Source: Comamonadaceae bacterium OTU4NAUVB1 (lineage in GTDB: Bacteria; Pseudomonadota; Gammaproteobacteria; Burkholderiales; Burkholderiaceae_C). Taken from it: a stretch of 64,000 nt of DNA. The position numbers and the translations under genes were made by a program. The notes beneath the pieces were generated by a model. It was not told where the DNA came from and made no database searches. It saw nothing but the letters and a program-made list of their open reading frames with translations. The stretch lies in NCBI GenBank assembly GCA_024372625.1, contig CP099605.1:2046001-2110000 (forward strand). The letters run 5' to 3'. Positions 34,518 to 43,740 of this stretch are shown here, one piece after another; the stretch's first letter is position 1, and every line of letters begins with the position of its first letter.

Positions 34518-35578
34518 CCGGCACCCACCGCACCCACCGCCCCGACCTGCGCGACCTGCTGTCGATCGAGCACCCGCTGGTCCAGGCGCCGATGGCCGGC
34601 GTGCAGGGCGCGGCGATGGCGATCGCGGTCTCCAACGCCGGCGGCCTGGGCTCGCTGCCGTGCGCCATGCTCGCGCCCGACGCGCTGCGCGCCGAACTGC
34701 AGGCCATCGCCGCGGGCACGTCGCGCCCCTACAACGTCAACTTCTTCTGCCACGTCCCGCCCACGCCCGACGCCGCGCGCGAGGCGGCCTGGCGCGTGGC
34801 CCTGGCGCCCTATGCCGCCGAGCTGGGGGTCGACCTCGCGGGCGTGCCGGCCGGCGGCGGACGGCGGCCCTTCGACGACGCGATGGCCGACGTGCTGGAG
34901 GACTTCCGTCCGCCGGTCGTGAGCTTCCATTTCGGGCTGCCGGACGCCGCGCTGCTCGCGCGCGTCAGGTCCTGGGGCGCCCGGGTGCTGGGCTGCGCGA
35001 CCACCGTGGCCGAGGCCCGCTGGCTGGTGGCCCACGGCGCCGACGCCGTGATCGCCCAGGGCCTGGAGGCGGGCGGCCATCGCGGCCTGTTCCTGAGCGA
35101 CGACCTGTCGACGCAGATCGGCACGCTGGCCCTGGTGCCGCAGGTCGCCGCGGCCGTCGATGCGCCGGTGATCGCCGCCGGGGGCATCGCCGACGCGCGC
35201 GGCGCGACGGCGGCATTGGCGGTCGGCGCGGCGGGCGTGCAGATCGGCACGGCCTACCTGCTGTGCCACGAGGCCACGACCACCGCGCTGCACCGCGCGG
35301 CGCTGCGCGGACCGCGCGCCGAACACACCGTGCTGACCAACCTCATCAGCGGACGGCCCGCGCGCGGCCTGCGCAACCGGCTGCTCGACGAACTCGGGCC
35401 GCTGAGCGCCCTCGCGCCCGCGTTCCCGCTGGCCACCGCCGCGCTCGCGCCGCTGAAGGCCGCCGCCGAGCGGCTCGGACGCGACGATTTCTCCACGCTG
35501 TGGGCGGGGCAGAACGCCACCGGCTGCGACGCGGTGTCGGCCGCGGAGATGACGCGGCGCCTGGCCGAAGCGTTCTAG
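34514..35578 (+). CDS. nitronate monooxygenase
   Basis: A 354-residue FMN-dependent TIM-barrel enzyme of the 2-nitropropane dioxygenase family, oxidising toxic nitronates. The N-terminal [29 protein letters not shown] and the flavin/phosphate-binding [10 protein letters not shown] and [10 protein letters not shown] are characteristic. The ATG overlaps the folA stop, so it probably shares the thyA-folA message. The natural substrate is not defined. Confidence 0.92.
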   Translation: MTGTHRTHRPDLRDLLSIEHPLVQAPMAGVQGAAMAIAVSNAGGLGSLPCAMLAPDALRAELQAIAAGTSRPYNVNFFCHVPPTPDAAREAAWRVALAPYAAELGVDLAGVPAGGGRRPFDDAMADVLEDFRPPVVSFHFGLPDAALLARVRSWGARVLGCATTVAEARWLVAHGADAVIAQGLEAGGHRGLFLSDDLSTQIGTLALVPQVAAAVDAPVIAAGGIADARGATAALAVGAAGVQIGTAYLLCHEATTTALHRAALRGPRAEHTVLTNLISGRPARGLRNRLLDELGPLSALAPAFPLATAALAPLKAAAERLGRDDFSTLWAGQNATGCDAVSAAEMTRRLAEAF

Positions 35579-35585
35579 GTCGCAC

Positions 35586-35621
35586 CCCGGGCCGGCCGCC
35601 GTCGGCCGACCGGGCCCCGGG
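35586..35621 (+). terminator. GC-rich inverted repeat downstream of nitronate monooxygenase gene
   Basis: The sequence around CCCGGGCCGGCC and the following GGCC..CCGGGCCCCGGG forms an imperfect, very GC-rich inverted repeat just after the stop. There is no U-tract, so if it ends transcription it is not a textbook intrinsic terminator. Confidence 0.3.
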
Positions 35622-35708
35622 TCATCCGGCGCGCGGGCGACGCTGCGCCATCGAAGGACGATAGGATGTTTGGTTCCATCCCAACTTCCTGGAAAGACGC
35701 AAGCGAAC

Positions 35709-37148
35709 ATGACCAGCTACACCGACACCCGGCTTCTGATCAACGGCGAGTGGTGCGATGCCGCGAGCGGCAAGACCATCGATGTGGTCAATCCGGCCAC
35801 GGGCCAGCGCATCGGCAAGGTCGCCCACGCCGGCATCGCCGACCTCGACCGCGCCCTGGCCGCCGCGCAGAGCGGCTTCGAGGCCTGGCGCAAGATCCCC
35901 GCCAACGAGCGTGCCGCGACCATGCGCAAGGCCGCCGGCCTGGTGCGCGAGCGCGCCGACGCCATCGCCCGCCTGCTGACGCAGGAGCAGGGCAAGCCCT
36001 TCGTCGAGGCGCGCGGCGAGGCGCTGGCCGCCGCCGACATCCTCGAGTGGTTCGCCGACGAGGGCCGCCGCGTCTACGGGCGCATCGTGCCCTCGCGCAA
36101 CCTCGCGGCGCAGCAGCTGGTGCTCAAGGAGCCGATCGGCCCCGTGGCCGCCTTCACGCCCTGGAACTTCCCGGTCAACCAGATCGTGCGCAAGCTCGGC
36201 GCGGCCCTGGCCTGCGGCTGCTCGTTCCTGGTCAAGGCGCCGGAGGAGACGCCCGCCTCTCCCGCCGCCCTGCTCCAGGCCTTCGTCGACGCCGGCCTCC
36301 CGCCGGGCACGGTCGGCCTGGTGTTCGGCGATCCGGCGGAGATCTCGTCCTACCTCATCGCGCATCCGATCATCCGCAAGGTGACCTTCACCGGCTCGAC
36401 GCCGGTGGGCAAGCAGCTCGCCGCGCTGGCCGGCTCGCACATGAAGCGCGCGACGATGGAGCTGGGCGGCCACGCCCCGGTCATCGTGGCCGAGGACGCC
36501 GACGTCGCGCTGGCGGTCAAGGCCTCGGGCGGCGCCAAGTTCCGCAACGCCGGCCAGGTCTGCATCTCGCCCACGCGCTTCCTGGTCCACAACAGCCTGA
36601 AGGACGAGTTCGCGCGCGAACTGGTCAAGCACGCCGAGAGCCTCAAGCTCGGCGACGGCCTGACCGAAGGCACCACGCTCGGCCCGCTGGCCAACGACCG
36701 GCGCGTCGCGGCGATGGGCAGGATCCTGGAGAACGCGCGCGCCACCGGCGCCAAGGTCGCCACCGGCGGCGAGCGGGTCGGAACCGACGGCAACTTCTTC
36801 GCGCCCACCGTGCTGACCGACGTCTCGCTCGACGCGGACGTGTTCAACAACGAACCCTTCGGCCCGATCGCGGCCATCCGCGGCTTCGACACGCTCGACG
36901 AGGCGATCGCCGAGTCCAACCGCCTGCCCTACGGCCTGGCCGGCTACGCCTTCACGCGGTCGATCGCCAACGCGCACCTGCTGTCCCAGCGCGTGGAGGT
37001 CGGCATGCTGTGGATCAACCAGCCCGCCACCCCGACGCCGGAGATGCCCTTCGGCGGCGTGAAGGACTCGGGCTACGGCTCCGAGGGCGGCCCGGAGGCA
37101 CTGGAGGGTTACCTGGTGACGAAGTCGGTCTCGATCATGTCGGTCTGA
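35709..37148 (+). CDS. NAD(P)-dependent aldehyde dehydrogenase, succinate-semialdehyde dehydrogenase-like
   Basis: A 479-residue aldehyde dehydrogenase. The catalytic cysteine is Cys285 ([12 protein letters not shown]) and the general base Glu251 ([11 protein letters not shown]). [27 protein letters not shown] and NEPFGPIA are family signatures. Overall it is closest in appearance to GabD-type succinate-semialdehyde dehydrogenases, but substrate assignment from sequence alone is weak. The start [15 protein letters not shown] fits family N-termini; an upstream ATG at 35670 would add 13 residues. No GABA aminotransferase gene is adjacent. Confidence 0.85.
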   Translation: MTSYTDTRLLINGEWCDAASGKTIDVVNPATGQRIGKVAHAGIADLDRALAAAQSGFEAWRKIPANERAATMRKAAGLVRERADAIARLLTQEQGKPFVEARGEALAAADILEWFADEGRRVYGRIVPSRNLAAQQLVLKEPIGPVAAFTPWNFPVNQIVRKLGAALACGCSFLVKAPEETPASPAALLQAFVDAGLPPGTVGLVFGDPAEISSYLIAHPIIRKVTFTGSTPVGKQLAALAGSHMKRATMELGGHAPVIVAEDADVALAVKASGGAKFRNAGQVCISPTRFLVHNSLKDEFARELVKHAESLKLGDGLTEGTTLGPLANDRRVAAMGRILENARATGAKVATGGERVGTDGNFFAPTVLTDVSLDADVFNNEPFGPIAAIRGFDTLDEAIAESNRLPYGLAGYAFTRSIANAHLLSQRVEVGMLWINQPATPTPEMPFGGVKDSGYGSEGGPEALEGYLVTKSVSIMSV

Positions 37149-37251
37149 CAGCCGGCGGGGCGAACGCCGTCGCGAGGCGGCGTCTGCGACACCCCGGCAA
37201 GCGGCGTGCCGTCCCACCCGGGACGCGCGGCGCCGCCGGCAACTTGCGTGC

Positions 37252-37410
37252 ATGACCGATCCACGCAATGTCGCGCACGACAAAAAAGTGCAACAGGAAA
37301 AGAAGCATCGCGGCGAGGAGATCGCCCCCGGTGCGGAACACGCTCCCCAGCCCGGCCTGAAGCCGGCGCTCAAGCACGACGAGCCCAAGGCCGAAGACCA
37401 GCAGGACTGA
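37252..37410 (+). CDS. small charged hypothetical protein (52 residues)
   Basis: A short reading frame beginning MTDPRNVAHDKKVQQEKKH and ending DEPKAEDQQD. It is very rich in Lys, Glu, Asp, His and Gln, has no hydrophobic segment, and looks soluble and disordered. Support: the ATG follows a plausible start context, the amino-acid composition is unlike that of a random frame in this GC-rich DNA, and a good intrinsic terminator lies 41 bases after the stop, so the unit is bounded. Function is unknown. Confidence 0.6.
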   Translation: MTDPRNVAHDKKVQQEKKHRGEEIAPGAEHAPQPGLKPALKHDEPKAEDQQD

Positions 37411-37451
37411 GCGTCCCGCTCGGACTTCCGCCCGACGGGACTCCGACCCAG

Positions 37452-37474
37452 GCACCGCGTTCGCGCGGTGCTTT
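37452..37474 (+). terminator. intrinsic terminator after the 52-residue gene
   Basis: A perfect 8-bp stem, GCACCGCG/CGCGGTGC, closed by a TTCG tetraloop and followed by TTTC. It separates the small protein gene from the LOV kinase gene. Confidence 0.7.
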
Positions 37475-37575
37475 CACGTGTCGCCCCCTCTTTTTCCGGA
37501 TCGGACGCGCGCCGACCGGTTCCATCCCTCCAACTTTCTATTTCGGCGACGTTGCTTCGGCGCCGACCGAAGACC

Positions 37576-39231
37576 ATGGCCCAGTCGGAAAAACCGAAGA
37601 TCAGGAACTCGCTTCCCCCCGAGGTGTCGGTCGAGCACTCCCGGCACGACTCGATCGGCCAGCACCGCGACGACATCTTCTTCGCCGCCATCGAGACCAC
37701 CCGCATGCCCATGCTGGTCACCGATCCGCGCCAGCCCGACAATCCGATCGTCTTCGCCAACCGCGCCTTCCTCTCGATGAGCGGCTATGCCGCCGAGGAA
37801 ATCATGGGCCACAACTGCCGCTTCCTGCAGGGCCCGGACACCGACCGCGCCACCGTCGCGGCGGTGCGCGAGGCCGTGCGCGACCGCCGCGAGATCAGCA
37901 CCGAGATCCTCAACTACCGCAAGGACGGCACGTCGTTCTGGAACGCGCTGTACGTCTCGCCGGTCTACAACCAGAACAAGGAACTGGTGTATTTCTTCGC
38001 CTCGCAGCTCGACGTGAGCCGGCGCCGCGACGCCGAGGAGGCGCTGGGCCAGGCGCAGAAGATGGAGGCCCTCGGCCAGCTCACCGGCGGCATCTCGCAC
38101 GACTTCAACAACCTGCTGCAGGTGATGTCGGGCCACCTCGACCTGCTCGACCACCGCCGCAAGGCCGGCAAGGTCACCGACGACGCGGTGAGCCGCGCGG
38201 TCGACAGCATCCGCAGCGCCGTGCAGACCGCCTCCACCCTCACCCAGCAGCTCCTCGCCTTCTCGCGCAAGCAGCGCCTCGAAGGCCGGCTGGTCAACCT
38301 CAACGCCCTCGTGGGCGGCATCACCGACCTGGTGCGCGAGACGCTCGGCCAGGGCATCGCGCTGCACGTGGAACCGCAGGCGGACCTGGGCAACTGCCAG
38401 CTCGACGCGACCCAACTGGAGATGGCCGTGCTCAACGTCCTGGTCAACGCGCGCGACGCGATGCCCGAGGGCGGCACCGTCACGCTGCGCACCCACGCGG
38501 TCGAGGTGGACGGCGAGGACACGGACACCTTCGTCGGCCTGATGCCGGGGCGCTACGTGGCGCTGTCGATCACCGACACCGGCACGGGCATCGCCCCGGA
38601 AATCGTCGGCCGCGTCATGGACCCCTTCTTCACCACCAAGGAGGAAGGCAAGGGCACGGGCCTGGGCCTGTCGATGGTCCACGGCTTCGCCAAGCAGTCC
38701 GGCGGAACCGCGAGCATCGAGTCCAGGCTCGGTGCCGGCACCACGGTGCGCATGTACTTCCCGGCCAGCGACATGGCGGCGCCGCACGCCGCCGAGACGG
38801 CCGGCCGCACCACCCGCCGCGCGGCCGACCACGGCGGCAACGAGACCATCCTGGTGGTGGACGACCGCATCGAGGTGGCCCAGCTCTCGCGCGACATGCT
38901 CCAGGACCTGGGCTACGAGGTGCGGGTCGCGGGCAACGCGCGCGAGGCGCTGGCGCTGATCGAGGACCCGCGGGACGCCTGGACGCCCGACCTGCTGTTC
39001 TCCGACCTCATCATGCCGGGGGGCATGAACGGCTTCGGGCTCGCGCGCGAGATGCGCGGCCGCCTGCCGGACCTCCGCGTCCTGCTGACGACGGGCTTCG
39101 CCGGCTCGGCCGACGGCAAGAATTCCGATCAGGGTACCGAATTCGAGGTGCTGAAGAAGCCCTACCGGCTGGCGGACCTCGCGCGCCGCGTGCGCATGGT
39201 GCTCGACGACCCGGTCGCCCGGCCGGACTGA
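37576..39231 (+). CDS. LOV-domain hybrid sensor histidine kinase with C-terminal receiver
   Basis: A 551-residue predicted blue-light receptor kinase. The PAS/LOV domain is at about residues 36-150 and contains the flavin-binding signature GHNCRFLQGPDTDRATV with photo-reactive Cys81. A HisKA domain follows, with phospho-acceptor His175 in GGISHDFNNLLQ, then a HATPase domain (NARDAMPEGG, GTGIAPEIVG, GTGLGLSMVHGFAKQSGG), then a receiver domain with phospho-acceptor Asp477 (FSDLIMPGG) and Lys528 (LKKPY). No membrane segments, so it is cytoplasmic. The start MAQSEKPKIR was chosen over an upstream in-frame ATG at 37468 because the extra residues look non-coding. It converges on the HDOD gene after 25 bases. 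No separate output regulator is adjacent. Confidence 0.93.
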   Translation: MAQSEKPKIRNSLPPEVSVEHSRHDSIGQHRDDIFFAAIETTRMPMLVTDPRQPDNPIVFANRAFLSMSGYAAEEIMGHNCRFLQGPDTDRATVAAVREAVRDRREISTEILNYRKDGTSFWNALYVSPVYNQNKELVYFFASQLDVSRRRDAEEALGQAQKMEALGQLTGGISHDFNNLLQVMSGHLDLLDHRRKAGKVTDDAVSRAVDSIRSAVQTASTLTQQLLAFSRKQRLEGRLVNLNALVGGITDLVRETLGQGIALHVEPQADLGNCQLDATQLEMAVLNVLVNARDAMPEGGTVTLRTHAVEVDGEDTDTFVGLMPGRYVALSITDTGTGIAPEIVGRVMDPFFTTKEEGKGTGLGLSMVHGFAKQSGGTASIESRLGAGTTVRMYFPASDMAAPHAAETAGRTTRRAADHGGNETILVVDDRIEVAQLSRDMLQDLGYEVRVAGNAREALALIEDPRDAWTPDLLFSDLIMPGGMNGFGLAREMRGRLPDLRVLLTTGFAGSADGKNSDQGTEFEVLKKPYRLADLARRVRMVLDDPVARPD

Positions 39232-39256
39232 GGCGCCCGGCGCCCGGTGCCGGTCG

Positions 39257-40504
39257 TCAGGCCGTCCCGCCGCCCTGGCGGCCCAGTGCCGCCAGCGTGC
39301 GCAGCAGCGCGCGGTTGACGTCCTCGGGCTCCATCTCGTAGGTCTGGCGCAGCGCGCGCACGGCCGCCGGGTCGTCGGATTCCAGGGCGCAGGCGACCTG
39401 CAGGGTCGGCGCGTAGGGGCCGTCGTCGGCCAGCAGCGCCATGGCGATGCGGTCGGGCAGCGGGATGCGCGCCAGGCTCGCGCGCATCGGCTCGTCCATC
39501 ACCAGATCGAGCTGCGAGAACAGCCCGCACAGGTAGATCTCGCGCCGCAGGTCCTCCTCGATGCCGACGTCCATCAGGTGGTGCATGAGCTGGCTGCGCA
39601 CCACGATCGACGTGTTGACCGGCCGCAGGCTGGCGTCGTCGCTGGCGTGCGTGAGCTGCTCGGCCAGCCAGCGGTTGAGCGTGCGGAAACCCAGCATCAT
39701 GAAACCGTGGCGCAGCGACGCGATGCCGCTGCGCAGCCCCAGGCCGGCCGAGTTGAGGTAGATCAGCAGGCGGTAGGCCAGCGCCGGTTCCTGGGCGAAG
39801 GCCAGCTCGATGCGGTCGAGCGACTGCTCGGCGTCGAGCGCGTTCATGGTCTGCACGATGGCGCGCCGCGTCGGCGGCAGCGGCTGGCCCCGGTAGCGGT
39901 GCAGCATGTCCTCGACCGGCCAGCCGGCCACCGCCCAGGCGCCCTGCTGGTCGAGCGCGTGCTCGGCGAGGTCGCGGCTGGCGACGCCGTCGACCAGCGT
40001 GTCGGGGCCCACCGGGCTGTCGGCCGCGCGCCCGGCCATGCGGGCGCCGGCGGCGGTGCTGCGCGCGCGCCGGGCCGCCTGCAGCGCGGTGGCGGCATCG
40101 GTGGGCGTGAGCTGCACGGCGCGGCGCACCGCCCAGCGTTCGGCCTCCAGCGGCCGCAGTTCGTCGGGCGTACCGGCCAGCACCAGTTGCGCGCCCCGCG
40201 CGTGGGCCCCGCGCACCGCCGCGCGCAGGGTCGCGTCGCCGAGCCACGCCGCGGGCACCTCCAGCGCCGCGTCGGCGCGCGTGGCGTGCCCGAGCAGCCC
40301 GGCGAGCAGTTCGCGCGAACTGGAGGCCAGCAGCAGGCCGGGCGACTCGGCCGACCACAGCTCCTCCAGCGTGCGCAGGAGGTGCAGGCCGTCGACGCCG
40401 GGGTCATCCGCGTGCACGTGGAGCCGCACGCCCGCAAGCGAGCGGGCGCGATTCCAGAGGGGGCGGTAGCCGAAGGTCAGGCTGCCGAGAACCGATTGCG
40501 CCAT
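39257..40504 (-). CDS. EAL-like/HDOD signalling protein (YuxH type)
   Basis: A 415-residue protein. The N-terminal 200 residues resemble the degenerate EAL-like half of YuxH-type proteins and lack the catalytic EVL-type glutamate motif, so no c-di-GMP hydrolysis is predicted. The C-terminal part, from about residue 215 (TRRAIVQTMNALDAEQSLDRIE), is an HDOD domain: AFAQEPALAYRLLIYLNSAGLGLRSGIASLRHGFMMLGF. HDOD proteins are signalling adaptors. The start lies 19 bases after the flgL stop on the same strand, so it may be the last gene of the flagellar operon. Confidence 0.85.
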   Translation of the reverse strand: MAQSVLGSLTFGYRPLWNRARSLAGVRLHVHADDPGVDGLHLLRTLEELWSAESPGLLLASSSRELLAGLLGHATRADAALEVPAAWLGDATLRAAVRGAHARGAQLVLAGTPDELRPLEAERWAVRRAVQLTPTDAATALQAARRARSTAAGARMAGRAADSPVGPDTLVDGVASRDLAEHALDQQGAWAVAGWPVEDMLHRYRGQPLPPTRRAIVQTMNALDAEQSLDRIELAFAQEPALAYRLLIYLNSAGLGLRSGIASLRHGFMMLGFRTLNRWLAEQLTHASDDASLRPVNTSIVVRSQLMHHLMDVGIEEDLRREIYLCGLFSQLDLVMDEPMRASLARIPLPDRIAMALLADDGPYAPTLQVACALESDDPAAVRALRQTYEMEPEDVNRALLRTLAALGRQGGGTA

Positions 40505-40523
40505 GGCGTCCTCGCTCCCCCGG

Positions 40524-41723
40524 TCAGCCGATGTAGTTGAACAGCGACAGCTTCTGGACCTGGGCGTAGGAGCTCAGCGCGGCCGAATACACCGTCTCGT
40601 TGGTCTTGAATTCCGAGATCGCCTTGACCATGTCGAGGTCCTCCGCGCGCGAGCGGTCGGCTTCGAGCTGCACGCCGCGCGCCTCCTGGCGGCTGGAGAT
40701 GCTGTCGACGCGGTTGAGCAGGTCGCCGGCCCGCCCGCGCGAGGACGACAGGCGCGAGGACGCGGCGTCGAGCTGCGCCAGCGACTGCGCCACGCCCTGC
40801 GTCACGGCGCCGGGGGTGGCGCTGTCGCGCACGCTGGCGATGGCCTGGTCGAGCACGCCGAACAGGCTCGAGCGGGTGCTCGGGGCGACGACCAGGCTGT
40901 CGCCCGCCGCCGGCTTGCCGCTGGCCGACAGCGACAGGCCGTCGAACGCGATGGCCTGGCCGCTGCGGTAGGGCTGGGCGGCCTTCACCGTGGCCTGCGT
41001 GACGCTGTCCTTGACGTCGTAGGTGGTGGCGCCGGCGGCGTCGACAGAGAACGTGATGCGGTAGCCGTGGCCGGTCAGCGCAGCCGGGTCGTCGACCTGG
41101 CCGGCGTTGCTCCAGACGCCGCTGGTGCCCGCGTCCTGCGCGACGGTGAACACGCCGTTGCCGGTGGGCACGTCCATCCAGGTGGCGTGGCCGTCGAGCG
41201 CGGCGGGCACGCCGACCTCGCTGGCGCCCGGCTGGCCGGGGATGCCCTGGTAGCTGACGCCCGCGCCGTTGTCCACGAAGGGCGCGCCCGTGCTGCCCAG
41301 GCCGCCGAACAGCGGCTGTCCGTTGGTGTCGCGGGTGTTGGCGTGGCCCACCAGTTCGTCGCGCAGGGTCGTCATCTGCTGCGCGATGCTGGCGCGGTCG
41401 GTGGCCGACAGGCCCACGCCCCCGGCCTGCACGACCAGCGTGCGGAAGGTCTGCATCGCGCCCATCGCGTCGCCCAGGGTCGACTCGGCCGTGGCGACGG
41501 CGTTGCGCTGGACCTCCAGCGCGCGCTGGTCGGTGGCCACGCGCGCCTGGCGCGTGGTGGCGCGCTCGGCCTGCGCCGCGGCGGTCGGGTCGTCGCTCGG
41601 GCGCAGCACGCGCCGGCTGGCGCTGATCTGCTCCTGGAGCGTGGACATCTGCGCCTGGCGCGAGCCGATGCGGGCGATGGCGTTGTCGTAGGCGTTGGCG
41701 GTCGCGAGCCGGATGCTGGACAT
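40524..41723 (-). CDS. flgL: flagellar hook-filament junction protein FlgL
   Basis: A 399-residue hook-associated protein 3 (HAP3). The N-terminus MSSIRLATANAYDNAIARI with SRRVLRPSDDPTAAAQA is flagellin-like, and the C-terminus DMVKAISEFKTNETVYSAAL and KLSLFNYI matches the terminal helices. These ends form the D0/D1 coiled-coil; the middle is variable. A GGAAGGA ribosome site precedes the ATG. It follows flgK on the minus strand. Confidence 0.95.
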   Translation of the reverse strand: MSSIRLATANAYDNAIARIGSRQAQMSTLQEQISASRRVLRPSDDPTAAAQAERATTRQARVATDQRALEVQRNAVATAESTLGDAMGAMQTFRTLVVQAGGVGLSATDRASIAQQMTTLRDELVGHANTRDTNGQPLFGGLGSTGAPFVDNGAGVSYQGIPGQPGASEVGVPAALDGHATWMDVPTGNGVFTVAQDAGTSGVWSNAGQVDDPAALTGHGYRITFSVDAAGATTYDVKDSVTQATVKAAQPYRSGQAIAFDGLSLSASGKPAAGDSLVVAPSTRSSLFGVLDQAIASVRDSATPGAVTQGVAQSLAQLDAASSRLSSSRGRAGDLLNRVDSISSRQEARGVQLEADRSRAEDLDMVKAISEFKTNETVYSAALSSYAQVQKLSLFNYIG

Positions 41724-41790
41724 GAATCGGTTTCCTTCCTCTGTGCGGGTGGGCGTGCGTGGCGGGCGTCGTCGGGGCGCGGGGCGGCGC

Positions 41791-43674
41791 TCAGCGCATG
41801 TTCTGCAGCAGCGTGTCGAACAGGTTCTGCGCCACCTGGATCATCTTGGCCGAGGCCTGGTAGGCCTGCTGGAACTGCAGCAGGTTGGCGGCCTCCTCGT
41901 CGAGGTTCACGCCGTCCTGGTTGGCGCGCTTGGTCTCGGTGCTGGTGGCGATGGACTTGGAGACGTCGGCGGCGTACTGCGCGCTCTGGGAGCGCACACC
42001 GACCTGCGCGATCAGACCGGCGTAGCCGTCGACCATCGGCGCGCCGTCGAACACGGCCTTGTCGCGCAGCGCGAGCACCGCGTTGGCGTTGCCCGCGTTG
42101 AGCGTCGTGTAGCCGGTGGTGGTGGCCTGCACGGTGATGGTGTCGCCGGCCTTGGGCGTGCCGCCCAGGGCGAGCGTCCAGCCGTTGTAGCTGATCGGCT
42201 GGCCCGCCGCGTAGGCCACTCCGGCGGGGTTGCCGGTGCCGGTGCCGGCGACGTTGAAGGTGCCGTTGGCGTTGAAGGTCAGGGTCACCGGTGCCCGCAG
42301 GTTGGCGTCGGGCCGGGTGGCCGCGAGCGCGCCGATGGCGACGCTGCCGGTGTTGGTGGCCGCCGGGCGCGCCTCGACCGGGCTGGCCGCGGCCAGCTCG
42401 CGCGGCGAGGTCAGCGCCACGCCCATGGCGCCGGCCGCCGCCGCGTAGGGCTTGAGCGTGAAGGTGTCGCCCGCCGCCGTGCCGCCGGCGAGGTCCAGCC
42501 GCAGGCCGTCGACCACCGTGGGCATCGGCCCGGCGTGCTGCGTGGTCTTGCCGTCGGACAGGCGCTTGACCTCGAAGGAGCCGGCGGCGCCGAACTTGAT
42601 CTCGTAGGACGAGGCGACCAGCGCGCTCGCGTCGCTCACGCCGGCCTTGACGGCCCCGCCGCCGGCGTTGGCCAGACCGGGCGTGGCCGCGGGAATGGCG
42701 ATGTCCTGGAACAGGGCGTTGCCGGCGTTGCCGTCGAGGTCGATGCCCAGCCGGTTCTGCGTGTTGACCTCGGAGGCGATGGCGAGCGCCATGCGGCCCA
42801 GGCCGTCGCGCGCGGCCGCGAGGTCGCTGTTCTGGAACCGCAGCATGCCGGCGACCTTGCCGCCGGCGAGCGTCGACTCGTCGATCGGGCTGGCCAGCGT
42901 GCCGCGCTCCAGCATCAGGGCGCTGGTGCTGCCCTCGGCGGTGCGCAGCGTCATGGTCGAGGTGCTGGTGCCGAGCACCAGGGCCTGGCTGCCGATGAAG
43001 ACGCTGAGGCTGCCGTCGTCGGCCGGCACGGTGGACACGCGCACGTGCGTGCCGATCTCGCGCACCATCTGGTCGCGCTGGTCGAGCAGGTCGTTAGGGG
43101 CGTGGCCGGTGCCCTGCGAACGGGCGATCTGCTCGTTGAGCGCGGCGACGCGCCCGGCCAGGCTGTTGACCGACTTCACCGAATCGGCCAGCCCGGAGTT
43201 GACCCCGCGCTGCAGGTCGTCGAGCTGCGTCTGGGCGTTGACGAAGCGCGCGGCCATCTCGTCGGCGCGCGAGAGCACCACGTTGCGCGCGGTGGTGTCG
43301 TTGGGCGTGGCGGCGACGTCGGAGAAGGCGTTGAGCATGTCGCTCACGGCCGCGCCCAGGCCGCTCTTGCCGCTCGGGAACACGTCCTCCAGCGCCTCGA
43401 GGCGGTCGGCGCGGGTCGAGTCCATGGCCGCCACCGACTGCGACTGCACCGCCTGGCGGGCCAGGAACTCGCCGTGCGAGCGCTCGATGTCGGCCACCTC
43501 CACGCCCTTGCCGATGTAGCCGCTGCCGGAGTACTGGCCCGGCACGGACTGCAGCACCGCGTTCTGGCGCGAATAGCCCACCGTGTTGGCGTTGGCGATG
43601 TTGTGTCCCGTGGTCGACAGGGCGGTCTGGTTCGCCATCAGGGCCCGGGAGGCGACGTTGAGCAGGTTACTCAT
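41791..43674 (-). CDS. flgK: flagellar hook-associated protein FlgK
   Basis: A 627-residue HAP1, the junction protein between hook and filament. The N-terminal NVASRALMANQTALSTTGHNIANANTVGYSRQ contains the rod/hook family signature. The C-terminal GVNLDEEAANLLQFQQAYQASAKMIQVAQNLFDTLL is the conserved FlgK end. The middle contains Thr/Gly-rich repeats typical of surface-exposed domains. It lies between flgJ and flgL. Confidence 0.96.
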   Translation of the reverse strand: MSNLLNVASRALMANQTALSTTGHNIANANTVGYSRQNAVLQSVPGQYSGSGYIGKGVEVADIERSHGEFLARQAVQSQSVAAMDSTRADRLEALEDVFPSGKSGLGAAVSDMLNAFSDVAATPNDTTARNVVLSRADEMAARFVNAQTQLDDLQRGVNSGLADSVKSVNSLAGRVAALNEQIARSQGTGHAPNDLLDQRDQMVREIGTHVRVSTVPADDGSLSVFIGSQALVLGTSTSTMTLRTAEGSTSALMLERGTLASPIDESTLAGGKVAGMLRFQNSDLAAARDGLGRMALAIASEVNTQNRLGIDLDGNAGNALFQDIAIPAATPGLANAGGGAVKAGVSDASALVASSYEIKFGAAGSFEVKRLSDGKTTQHAGPMPTVVDGLRLDLAGGTAAGDTFTLKPYAAAAGAMGVALTSPRELAAASPVEARPAATNTGSVAIGALAATRPDANLRAPVTLTFNANGTFNVAGTGTGNPAGVAYAAGQPISYNGWTLALGGTPKAGDTITVQATTTGYTTLNAGNANAVLALRDKAVFDGAPMVDGYAGLIAQVGVRSQSAQYAADVSKSIATSTETKRANQDGVNLDEEAANLLQFQQAYQASAKMIQVAQNLFDTLLQNMR

Positions 43675-43740
43675 GGGGAAATGTTCTCGGGTGCGGGACC
43701 GTGGGATGGAAGGGGAACGGCGTGGGCGGCGGCGCGGGCG

